Source of the DNA: Cyclobacteriaceae bacterium
GTDB lineage: Bacteria > Bacteroidota > Bacteroidia > Cytophagales > Cyclobacteriaceae
DNA length: 8,239 nt
Assembly (NCBI GenBank): GCA_025363495.1
Contig: JANYDR010000467.1
Span: 1 to 8,239, forward strand
Reading direction: 5' to 3'
The notes under the pieces: model-generated
Databases searched by the model: none
Told to the model about the DNA's origin: nothing
What the model saw: only the letters and a program-made list of their open reading frames with translations
Translations under genes and position numbers: made by a program
In this document: positions 1-5,629 of the stretch, piece by piece
How the letters are laid out: every line of letters begins with the position of its first letter
Numbering within the stretch: position 1 is the first letter of the stretch

Positions 1-20
1 AAGCCGTGGCGGGTGGGCGT

Positions 21-101
21 CCACGAATGACGCGGCGTAAAGCGACGTGAAGAACCGTCGACGGAAGCTCTGAACTTACCCTCGCTGCGCAGCATTCGTG
101 G
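21..101. repeat. GC-rich inverted repeat (CCACGAATG arms)
   Basis: CCACGAATG at 21-29 is the exact reverse complement of CATTCGTGG at 93-101. Just inside, CGCGGCG (31-37) nearly matches the complement of CGCTGCG (83-89), so the two ends could form an imperfect long stem. Between them lies a perfect 10-bp palindrome, CCGTCGACGG, at 55-64. The layout resembles a folded intergenic repeat element. I do not recognise the family. Confidence 0.55.
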
Positions 102-116
102 TGTCTTTTTCTTTTG

Positions 117-150
117 TTACTTTTCTTTTGGGCAAGCAAAAGAAAAGTAA
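117..150. repeat. Perfect 14-bp inverted repeat, hairpin
   Basis: TTACTTTTCTTTTG (117-130) and CAAAAGAAAAGTAA (137-150) are perfect reverse complements around a 6-nt loop, GGCAAG. The arms are AT-rich, with all pyrimidines but one on the left and all purines but one on the right. From memory, closely similar sequences occur between genes in many unrelated bacteria and are often miscalled as short ORFs. That recollection is not verified here. It could be a terminator-like hairpin or part of a dispersed repeat that includes the GC-rich element to its left. Confidence 0.65.
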
Positions 151-236
151 AATCAATTTACATGGACAATTCTCATGATCTTGTTTATATTAAGTTCACG
201 GTTTACCGAAGTCAGAAGACTCTTAAACTGTAGCCA

Positions 237-252
237 TCCCGAAATGTCGGGA
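237..252. repeat. Short palindrome TCCCGA/TCGGGA
   Basis: TCCCGA (237-242) and TCGGGA (247-252) form a 6-bp stem with a 4-nt loop. It belongs to the same CCCGA/TCGGG class as the palindrome at 321-338, which suggests a repeated intergenic motif rather than two chance hairpins. Confidence 0.45.
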
Positions 253-320
253 AGCCAGGCTCGGCTCCGGCACACAACACTGCGATGGGTATTAGGTTAT
301 TTAATAGTTCTCACCGGCAC

Positions 321-338
321 GCCCCGACAAGTCGGGGC
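321..338. repeat. REP-like palindrome GCCCCGAC/GTCGGGGC
   Basis: GCCCCGAC (321-328) and GTCGGGGC (331-338) are perfect 8-bp arms around the dinucleotide AA. The arms are very GC-rich in an otherwise AT-leaning stretch. I recall palindromes of this form as common between genes in Bacteroidota genomes. Calling it REP-like is inference from form and position only. Confidence 0.5.
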
Positions 339-462
339 CACGCTATAAACCAGCCAACGTGGATTAACAATAATGCGGTGACCGACTATAGAAGCTACGA
401 TAATACAATATAGTGACACAATTGTTACAGTATCGAAACTATACCCAGACAGGCCGGAACGT

Positions 463-491
463 GAGAAGGACAAGAGGAAGAAAGGGGGAGG
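463..491. other. Polypurine run
   Basis: The plus strand has 28 purines in 29 bases, the single exception being C471, and ends in five consecutive G followed by AGG. The complementary strand is an equally pure pyrimidine tract. It lies just before the 11-bp tandem repeat. Such a strand asymmetry could favour unusual DNA structure or polymerase pausing. No function can be assigned from sequence. Confidence 0.5.
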
Positions 492-510
492 TGCGCTGGC
501 GGTGACATGT

Positions 511-584
511 AGAAAGTCCCGATAAGGTCCCAATAAGGTCTGGTTAATGTCCCAGTAAGGTCCCAATAAGGGTAAGGACTTTCT
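511..584. repeat. 11-bp tandem repeat inside a 9-bp inverted repeat
   Basis: Five contiguous 11-bp units run from 514 to 568: 514-524, 525-535, 536-546, 547-557 and 558-568. The consensus is AGGTCCCAATA; units two and five match it exactly and the middle one is the most diverged. A further partial unit starts at 569. The array is enclosed by AGAAAGTCC (511-519) and its exact reverse complement GGACTTTCT (576-584); the left arm overlaps the first unit. An 11-bp period is close to one helical turn and is not a multiple of three, so it favours a protein-binding or structural role over coding. Confidence 0.7.
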
Positions 585-698
585 TGCCGGAACGGCGTTG
601 AATCGTTAATTGAATCAGGCTTTTCAAATACTTTGACATAGTAGTTCAATTACGTAAAAACCTGTATGATGGACAAATAAACGGAAGATAAAATCAAG

Positions 699-734
699 CG
701 ACTCCGGCGCTTTACCAGTGGCGCCATAACGTCG
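699..734 (-). terminator. Weak hairpin after the ABC-F gene
   Basis: Two nested stems, CGAC/GTCG (699-702 with 731-734) and GGCGC/GCGCC (706-710 with 721-725), lie 20-55 bases past the stop codon of the minus-strand ABC-F gene. On the minus strand they are followed shortly by a T-rich stretch (TTGATTTTAT). The internal loop is uneven and the T tract is interrupted, so this is at best a weak intrinsic terminator. Confidence 0.3.
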
Positions 735-753
735 GTTAAATATAAGTACTCAC

Positions 754-2388
754 CTACTTCCTCTCTATCTCCCTCAAATTTTCCATCTTCTTATTCCTCA
801 AAAATCCGGTAATATCCTCAAAGTGTTCTTTCACCCGCTTATTTCCAAATTCAAATACTTTGGTAGCAAGACCATCAAGGAAGTCACGATCGTGAGAAAC
901 AAGAATCATTGTACCGTCAAATGCAATTAAAGCTTCTTTCAGAATATCTTTTGTTTTGATATCCAGGTGATTGGTAGGTTCATCAAGAATCAACAAATTA
1001 ACTGGCAGAAGCAATAGTTTAATCATCGCAAGACGGGTCTTCTCTCCACCCGAAAGCATTTTTACTTTTTTATCGATAGCATCGCCGCTAAACATAAAGG
1101 CTCCCAGTATATCCTTGATTTTTGTTCGTACATCACCAACAGCAATTTGGTCTACAGTTTGAAAAACAGTAAGACTTTCATCGAGAAGGGAAGCCTGGTT
1201 CTGGGCAAAATATCCGATCAAAGAGCCATGTCCCAATTGTACTTTACCTTCATGCTCGATCTCACTCATAATGGCCTTGACAAGTGTAGACTTTCCTTCC
1301 CCGTTCTTGCCTAGAAACGCAATCCGTTCACCCCGGGAAATGGTGAGTGAGACGTCTTTCAGAACAGTATGTTCACCGTACTTCTTTGTCAATCCTTCTA
1401 TGATAACAGGGTAGTTTCCGGAGCGCGGAGCAGGAGGGAACTTAAGATTCAATGCTGAGGAATCAACTTCATCAACTTCAATGATCTCAATTTTCTCCAA
1501 GGTCTTCACGCGCGACTGAACCTGAAGTGTCTTTGAGTAAGTTCCCTTAAAGCGATCAATAAATCCTTGTATATCAGCAATTTGTTTTTGCTGATCATCA
1601 AACTGCTTTTGTTGTTGTTCGCGTCGCTCTTTACGCAACTGCAGATAGTGTGTATACTTAGCTTTATAATCGTAGATGCGGCCTTGCGTCACCTCAATCG
1701 TACGATTGGTAATATTGTCCACAAAGGTTTTGTCGTGACTGATAACTATTACCGCCTTTGCGTTATGGATAAGAAAATCCTCCAGCCACTGAATTGAATC
1801 GATGTCCATGTGATTGGTAGGCTCATCCAGCAACACAAGGTCTGGCTTTTGTAAGAGAATCTTGGCAAGTTCAATGCGCATCCGCCATCCACCGCTAAAC
1901 TCCTTTGTTGGCCGCGTGAAATCGGAGCGTAAAAAGCCAAGTCCCATCAGCGTTTTTTCAACCTCTGCATCAAAATTGATTTCCTCAACGGAGTAATATT
2001 TCTCGCTTAGCTCGGATACTTGCTCAATGATTTTAGCGTAATCGTCCGACTCGTAATCGGTGCGCGTTTCAAGTTGATGGTTGAATTCATCCATCTTCTT
2101 TTTCATGTCGAGGATCTTGGCAAATGCCTTGGATGCCTCTTCGAAAACGGTAGCATTATCTTCCGTAAGCAAATGCTGTGGCAGGTAAGCAATCACGGCA
2201 TCTTTAGGAACTGATACTTTACCGCGTGTAGGCTTACTGGCACCGGCGATTATCTTCAATAAAGTTGATTTACCAGCGCCATTTTTGCCCATTAAGGCAA
2301 TCCGGTCATTGTCATTGATATTAAAAGAAATGTTGCTGAAAAGGGCTGAACCGTTAAACTCAACTGTGACCGCGTCAACTGAAATCAT
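754..2388 (-). CDS. ABC-F family ATP-binding protein (ribosome-associated type)
   Basis: A 544-residue soluble protein with two ABC ATPase domains in tandem and no membrane segment, which is the ABC-F layout. Domain 1 has Walker A GKNGAGKST (34-42), signature FSGGW (164-168), Walker B LVLLDEP (184-190) and switch His218. Domain 2 has Walker A GKNGEGKST (360-368), signature LSGGEK (445-450), Walker B LLILDEP (465-471) and switch His499. Both domains carry the PTNH motif after Walker B. The charged, glutamine-rich stretch at about 240-325 is the interdomain linker (P-site tRNA interaction motif) that reaches into the ribosome in known ABC-F factors. The length fits a housekeeping translation factor of the EttA/YdiF/Uup type, but without Uup's long C-terminal coiled coil. 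Some relatives give ribosome-protection antibiotic resistance; nothing here points to that specifically. It is monocistronic, with a TATATTTG promoter box 24 bp upstream of the start. Confidence 0.95.
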   Translation of the reverse strand: MISVDAVTVEFNGSALFSNISFNINDNDRIALMGKNGAGKSTLLKIIAGASKPTRGKVSVPKDAVIAYLPQHLLTEDNATVFEEASKAFAKILDMKKKMDEFNHQLETRTDYESDDYAKIIEQVSELSEKYYSVEEINFDAEVEKTLMGLGFLRSDFTRPTKEFSGGWRMRIELAKILLQKPDLVLLDEPTNHMDIDSIQWLEDFLIHNAKAVIVISHDKTFVDNITNRTIEVTQGRIYDYKAKYTHYLQLRKERREQQQKQFDDQQKQIADIQGFIDRFKGTYSKTLQVQSRVKTLEKIEIIEVDEVDSSALNLKFPPAPRSGNYPVIIEGLTKKYGEHTVLKDVSLTISRGERIAFLGKNGEGKSTLVKAIMSEIEHEGKVQLGHGSLIGYFAQNQASLLDESLTVFQTVDQIAVGDVRTKIKDILGAFMFSGDAIDKKVKMLSGGEKTRLAMIKLLLLPVNLLILDEPTNHLDIKTKDILKEALIAFDGTMILVSHDRDFLDGLATKVFEFGNKRVKEHFEDITGFLRNKKMENLREIERK

Positions 2389-2411
2389 ACTTACTTTAGA
2401 AATTAAGGCTG

Positions 2412-2442
2412 CAAATATAAGCCTAAAGCTGAAAGCCTAAAG
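2412..2442 (-). promoter_or_regulatory. Bacteroidota-type promoter of the ABC-F gene
   Basis: On the minus strand TATATTTG (2419 to 2412) is a perfect match to the Bacteroidota -7 consensus TAnnTTTG. A TTTA/CTTT -33-like element lies 18-19 bp upstream (around 2438-2442), inside a 7-bp repeat tract. The -7 box ends 24 bp before the start codon, predicting a 5' leader of only about 15-20 nt. Confidence 0.55.
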
Positions 2443-2454
2443 CCTAAAGCCTGG
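2420..2454. repeat. 7-bp tandem repeat (AGCCTAA)n
   Basis: Five contiguous 7-bp units run AGCCTAA, AGCTGAA, AGCCTAA, AGCCTAA, AGCCTGG. The last unit begins a small CCTGG/CCAGG hairpin (2450-2464). On the minus strand the units read TTTAGGC and so supply several -33-like TTTAGG elements for the ABC-F promoter. A related GGCTAAAGCTG tract lies at 3641-3651, on the other side of the neighbouring gene. Confidence 0.65.
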
Positions 2455-2521
2455 CTGCACCAGGTCGAGGATTTCATTTCGAAAAGGATGTATCTAAAAT
2501 TTCACCGGCAATGCTTTGCGC

Positions 2522-2552
2522 TTTCTGCTTTCAGCTTCCCATCGTACCTTTT
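2522..2552 (+). promoter_or_regulatory. Candidate promoter of the ABC transporter ATPase gene
   Basis: TACCTTTT (2545-2552) matches TAnnTTTG at all but the last base and ends 26 bp before the ATG, almost the same spacing as in the ABC-F promoter. A TTTC (2522-2525) lies 19 bp upstream at the -33 position. The -33 match is imperfect, so this is tentative. Confidence 0.35.
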
Positions 2553-2577
2553 AGACCGAAGTCAATCATCTATCTAA

Positions 2578-3561
2578 ATGTCTCTTTTAACAGTAACCGG
2601 TATCACTAAGAAACGCGACGAGGATTTTGCGTTGTCCGATATTACCTTCTCCCAGCAGCCCTTACGGAAAATTGCTATTGCAGGTGAGACAGGATCGGGC
2701 AAGACAACACTGCTCAAAATTATTGCGGGCCTTATTCAACCCGATAGTGGAGAGGTATTATTTGAAGGCGAAAAAGTAAGTGGTCCTGAAGAAAAACTTG
2801 TCCCCGGGCATGATTTCATAGCTTACGTATCGCAGCAATATGAACTTCAAAAATTCCTTAGGGTTGAGCAAGTATTGACTTATGACAACACGCTCTCGGG
2901 AAATGAAGCTCAGCTCTTATTTGAAGTCTGTCGCATCACCGAATTTATGAAACGCCGGACAGATGAGTTGTCGGGAGGAGAAAAGCAGCGCGTTGCATTG
3001 GCAAGGGCACTTATAACATCTCCTGATTTGTTATTACTTGATGAACCATTCTCAAATCTTGACATAATTCATAAGAATATTTTGAAATTGGTGATTGATG
3101 ACATAAGCGATCGCCTGAAAATTACATGCATCCTCGTGTCACATGATCCTCTTGATACTCTTTCATGGGCGGACGAAATTCTTGTATTGAAAGCCGGTAA
3201 ACTTATTCAGCAGGGAACGCCGGAAGACATCTACCAACATCCTGTAAGTGAGTATGTGGCTGGTTTGTTTGGAAAATACAATCTATTGAATTCGGAAATT
3301 TTGAAGTCATTGTCAGCTATTCTTGAAATCAAAAAGGAAAGTAAAAATATATTTATCCGTCCTGAAAATATTGTACTCGTGCCAGCTGAGAACAACTCTC
3401 TATGTGGAAAGATTACAAGGATAATTTATTTTGGAAGTTATTATGAAGTAGAAGTTTTTATCTCGGGGATGACTCTTTTAGTAAGGGAAGAAGAGAATAC
3501 ACTTAAGGTAGGAGATGAAGTGAGTATTTCTGTACAGGCGAGTGATATTTGTTATTTGTAA
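2578..3561 (+). CDS. ABC transporter ATP-binding protein with TOBE-like domain
   Basis: A 327-residue nucleotide-binding subunit of an importer-type ABC system, expected to sit on the cytoplasmic face of a permease. It has Walker A GETGSGKTT (36-44), a Q-loop near VSQQ (84-87), signature LSGGEKQR (131-138), Walker B LLLLDEP (151-157), D-loop SNLD (159-162) and switch His189. The C-terminal 70 residues, starting at IRPENI (260-265), look like the TOBE substrate- or regulation-sensing domain of PotA, FbpC, ModC and sugar-importer ATPases. The substrate cannot be read from this subunit; iron, polyamine, sulfate and other ions are all possible. No permease or binding-protein gene adjoins it, and both flanking genes run in the opposite direction. 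It is therefore an orphan ATPase that either serves a distant permease or is shared between systems. Confidence 0.9.
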   Translation: MSLLTVTGITKKRDEDFALSDITFSQQPLRKIAIAGETGSGKTTLLKIIAGLIQPDSGEVLFEGEKVSGPEEKLVPGHDFIAYVSQQYELQKFLRVEQVLTYDNTLSGNEAQLLFEVCRITEFMKRRTDELSGGEKQRVALARALITSPDLLLLDEPFSNLDIIHKNILKLVIDDISDRLKITCILVSHDPLDTLSWADEILVLKAGKLIQQGTPEDIYQHPVSEYVAGLFGKYNLLNSEILKSLSAILEIKKESKNIFIRPENIVLVPAENNSLCGKITRIIYFGSYYEVEVFISGMTLLVREEENTLKVGDEVSISVQASDICYL

Positions 3562-3575
3562 GGAGATTAAAAACT

Positions 3576-3646
3576 AAAGGCTAATCCTACTTTGTCAAGT
3601 TTATTTTTTTTCTTTATTAACTTGACAAAGTAGGTCCAAAGGCTAA
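3576..3646. mobile_element. Possible small insertion bounded by 9-bp direct repeats
   Basis: AAAGGCTAA occurs at 3576-3584 and again at 3638-3646, on either side of a perfect 16-bp hairpin, with 1 and 3 spare bases at the junctions. Removing one copy and the hairpin restores a continuous CTAAAGGCTAAAGCTG tract of a kind also seen at 2420-2454. The pattern fits insertion of a tiny palindromic element with target duplication. Chance is possible because the flanking tract is itself repetitive. Confidence 0.3.
3586..3634. repeat. Perfect 16-bp inverted repeat with T-rich loop
   Basis: CCTACTTTGTCAAGTT (3586-3601) and its exact reverse complement (3619-3634) enclose a 17-nt loop made almost only of T and A with one C. 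The hairpin lies in the convergent gap after the ABC ATPase gene, so it could stop transcription. However, the T tract is in the loop rather than after the stem, unlike an ordinary intrinsic terminator. It is flanked by 9-bp direct repeats AAAGGCTAA (3576-3584 and 3638-3646). Confidence 0.7.
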
Positions 3647-3684
3647 AGCTGGGAGTATGAAACATCCAGTGAATAGCCGCACGT

Positions 3685-3737
3685 ACTTTCAATTTTCACT
3701 TTCCAATTTCACTTTCCAATTTCACTTTTCGAATTTC
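3685..3737. repeat. 13-bp tandem repeat (ACTTTCCAATTTC)n
   Basis: Four units: ACTTTCAATTTTC (3685-3697), ACTTTCCAATTTC twice (3698-3710 and 3711-3723) and ACTTTTCGAATTTC (3724-3737, one base longer). It ends 6 bp before the stop codon of the small membrane protein gene. On the minus strand it is a GAAATTGGAAAGT repeat in the 3' untranslated region of that transcript. Identical central units point to recent slippage. Confidence 0.7.
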
Positions 3738-3743
3738 AACCCC

Positions 3744-4115
3744 CTAAACAATCAACTGCAATACTAACATCACCATCGAAACAACTGCCATTAAACTGAT
3801 GATAAGAAATGCAATCCCCTTTCCCTTGAGTTCCTTGTGAGCAGAGGGAATCAATTCAAAAATTTTAAATAGTGTCTTCGTTGATCTCCATGCAAAGACC
3901 ACAAACAATGCAAGCGTTACCACAATCCCTGCCCAACGAGCTCCATGCGTCGCAATAGAGACCAAGTATCCAATTAAAATCATAATTACACCTGATATTC
4001 CACCCGACGCCAATGCGGTCTTGGCCTTCATTCCGATAAAGATCACCGAGACTATTCCACATAGAATTAAAAATACTCCATAGAAATTCAGAATCTTTAC
4101 AGCGGTTTCATTCAT
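3744..4115 (-). CDS. Small four-helix membrane protein, TMEM14-like
   Basis: A 123-residue, strongly hydrophobic protein with four likely membrane helices at about 8-28, 36-54, 59-78 and 99-121, and no signal peptide or catalytic motif. The pattern (YG near the start, a glycine-rich second helix GGISGVIMILIGYL, a basic RSTKTLFK stretch after helix 3 and a final hydrophobic helix) resembles the TMEM14/UPF0136 family of small membrane proteins. This is judged by eye, and the biochemical role of that family in bacteria is not settled. The gene starts 6 bp after the stop of the sodium symporter gene, so the two are almost certainly translated from one mRNA. This raises the possibility that it is an accessory subunit of the transporter, as MetS is for the NSS-family transporter MetP in Corynebacterium. 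That link is inference. MetS is much smaller, and no homology to it is claimed. Confidence 0.8.
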   Translation of the reverse strand: MNETAVKILNFYGVFLILCGIVSVIFIGMKAKTALASGGISGVIMILIGYLVSIATHGARWAGIVVTLALFVVFAWRSTKTLFKIFELIPSAHKELKGKGIAFLIISLMAVVSMVMLVLQLIV

Positions 4116-4121
4116 AATATG

Positions 4122-5501
4122 CTAGTTGAGATTTGAAATAAAAATTGCTGCCACTGTTATTGGTGCGACAAAGCGAATCAGGAAACGCCATATAGTAAAT
4201 ACCCATTCATCTTCCATCTTTAATTCATCACGAGCAGATTCCTTTGAAAGTATCCAACCCGCTAATATTGCCATCAGGATTCCGCCCAACGGCATGAGTA
4301 GATTAGACCCGAAATAATCTATTATGCCGAATATTGTTTTTCCTTTTAGTGGTCTGATTGCATCCAACGGAGTAAAGGCTGACCATATATTAAAAGAGAA
4401 AACTGTCCCCAATCCGACCAGCCAAAGAATAACCCCCGCTATAATTGTTATCTTCTTCCTGCTCATGGATAAGACTTCCTCGAAGTGTGAGATGATCGAT
4501 TCAAGCAATGAAATAGAAGACGTTAACGCAGCAAATACAAGCAATAGGAAAAAGAATGCGCCAATAAATCCACCACCCGGCATTTGTCCGAATGCAATGG
4601 GCAATGTCATAAATATCAAACCTGGCCCTTCCCCAGGTGATAATCCATACTGAAATACAATTGGAAATATCGCAAGTCCGGCAAGAATGGATGCGAATCC
4701 ATCCGAGAATGAAATGATCGCAGCGGATCTAAGAATTGATGAAGTACGAGGCATGTAAGCACCATACGTTAACATAACTCCAACTCCAATACCCAATGAA
4801 AAGAACGCCTGACCGAAGGCAGCCAACACTACTGAGGCGTTAATTTTTGAAAAATCCGGATAAAAAAGAAACTCTAATCCCTTGACAAACTCACCCGTGA
4901 ACATTGCGTAAACAACTAATGCTATCAGAATTATAAACAGGCCTGGTGTCATCCAACTGATAGAACGCTCCAATCCTTCCTGAACACCTTTGGCAACAAT
5001 CCATACATTGGCAGCAACAAAAATTCCCTGCCCGATCATCATTCGAACAGGGCTTGCCAATAATTCATTGTAGTAATTAACTGCCGATCCTGAATCGAGG
5101 TTATTTAATAAACCAAAAAGTGAACTGATTGTATAATCTAACGTCCAACCGGCTATCACACAATAAAAGCTCAGAATCAAAAACACGCCAATCATCGCTA
5201 CCCATCCAAAGTATTTCCACGCTGGACTGATGCCTTCCTTCTTTTCAAGTACACGCATCGTACCGACTGTACTGTGTCCGCCTCGTCTACCAATTAAAAG
5301 TTCAGCGCCGAGAATAGGAATACCCATCACAACCAACGACAGTATATAAACCAGAACAAATGCACCGCCACCATTCTCTCCAGCCAGGTAAGTAAATCTC
5401 CAAATGTTGGAAAGTCCAACAGTGCTACCAATGGATGCCAATAGAAATAAATAGTTGGATGACCAGATTTTGGATGGTTGTAATTCAGATTTTTCCGCCA
5501 T
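4122..5501 (-). CDS. Sodium-dependent transporter, NSS (SNF) family
   Basis: A 459-residue integral membrane protein of the neurotransmitter:sodium symporter family, whose bacterial members such as LeuT, MhsT and Tyt1 import amino acids using the sodium gradient. The length fits the usual bacterial form with about 11 helices. Helix 1 carries the family signature GSTVGLSNIWRF...ENGGGAF (25-48), with Arg35 matching the LeuT extracellular gate Arg30 and Asn32 matching sodium ligand Asn27. Tyr113 matches LeuT Tyr108 in helix 3. FFSLGIGVG (233-241) is the broken helix 6, and TSS (327-329) holds the helix-8 sodium ligands. Odd features are Thr27 for LeuT Ala22, Ser31 for Gly26 and Thr37 for the usual proline after RF. 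The pocket residues equivalent to LeuT Ser256 and Phe259 appear to be Gly237 and Val240. Substrate is unknown; an amino acid or related amine is most likely. It is co-transcribed with the small membrane protein downstream. Confidence 0.93.
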   Translation of the reverse strand: MAEKSELQPSKIWSSNYLFLLASIGSTVGLSNIWRFTYLAGENGGGAFVLVYILSLVVMGIPILGAELLIGRRGGHSTVGTMRVLEKKEGISPAWKYFGWVAMIGVFLILSFYCVIAGWTLDYTISSLFGLLNNLDSGSAVNYYNELLASPVRMMIGQGIFVAANVWIVAKGVQEGLERSISWMTPGLFIILIALVVYAMFTGEFVKGLEFLFYPDFSKINASVVLAAFGQAFFSLGIGVGVMLTYGAYMPRTSSILRSAAIISFSDGFASILAGLAIFPIVFQYGLSPGEGPGLIFMTLPIAFGQMPGGGFIGAFFFLLLVFAALTSSISLLESIISHFEEVLSMSRKKITIIAGVILWLVGLGTVFSFNIWSAFTPLDAIRPLKGKTIFGIIDYFGSNLLMPLGGILMAILAGWILSKESARDELKMEDEWVFTIWRFLIRFVAPITVAAIFISNLN

Positions 5502-5534
5502 ACTAAAATTAAAGGTTACTACATGTTCAACTTA

Positions 5535-5601
5535 TCGTTGTTGGTTGATCGGTGATAGTTTGTAGCGAGTGTTATCACATGAACCGATCAACCATCAACG
5601 A
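5535..5601. repeat. Long hairpin between the reductase and transporter genes
   Basis: The arms at 5535-5553 and 5583-5601 are 19 bp and complementary at all but one position. The pairing can continue inward through GATA (5554-5557) with TATC (5573-5576) across a 6-nt bulge. It fills most of the 128-bp gap between two genes read in the same direction. On the minus strand no T run follows, so it is not a standard intrinsic terminator. It may be an RNA-processing or stability element, or a dispersed palindrome. The motif GATCAACCATCAAC resembles GTTGGTTGAT-type repeats I recall from Bacteroidota. Confidence 0.6.
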
Positions 5602-5629
5602 GCAACTAACAACTACAACGATTTCATCA

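Larger units (their letters stand above)
1..753. other. Gene-free region rich in palindromes and repeats
   Basis: No convincing coding sequence is visible on either strand of this long gap downstream of the ABC-F gene. Open frames exist on the minus strand between about 297 and 649, but they run through an 11-bp tandem repeat whose period shifts frame, and they give low-complexity proteins. The first 110 bases are clearly more GC-rich than the genes to the right. The region contains several separate structures, listed individually: a GC-rich inverted repeat, a 14-bp perfect hairpin, two CCCGA/TCGGG-type palindromes, a polypurine run and a helically phased tandem repeat. It may be a cluster of REP-like intergenic repeats or the remains of mobile elements. 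The left side continues beyond the window, so its true extent is unknown. Confidence 0.7.

Noticed and set aside
160..460. A riboswitch, structured RNA or tRNA in the left gap
   Set aside because: Only short unrelated palindromes are visible. There is no tRNA T-arm consensus and no recognisable riboswitch core, and no suitably oriented gene follows.
511..584. The 11-bp repeat array as a CRISPR array
   Set aside because: The units are contiguous 11-mers without spacers and no cas gene is nearby.
633..638. TTGACA as a sigma-70 type -35 box
   Set aside because: No matching -10 box lies 16-18 bp downstream, no plus-strand gene follows, and Bacteroidota use a different promoter consensus.
297..649. 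Two overlapping minus-strand open frames of 89 and 74 codons
   Set aside because: They read through the 11-bp tandem repeat and palindromes, giving repeated GPYWD/GTL-type peptides in two frames. There is no family resemblance and no start context.
971..2214. Several 60-76 codon frames on both strands inside the ABC-F gene
   Set aside because: They are out-of-frame readings of a gene whose own frame has both complete ATPase motif sets.
3586..3634. The 16-bp hairpin as a standard intrinsic terminator
   Set aside because: The stem is AT-rich and the T run is in the loop, with no T tract after the stem on either strand. It is kept as a repeat instead.
4126..4653. Plus-strand frames of 63 and 109 codons opposite the sodium symporter gene
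   Set aside because: They are antisense to a well-supported membrane protein, with no recognisable domain and no promoter.
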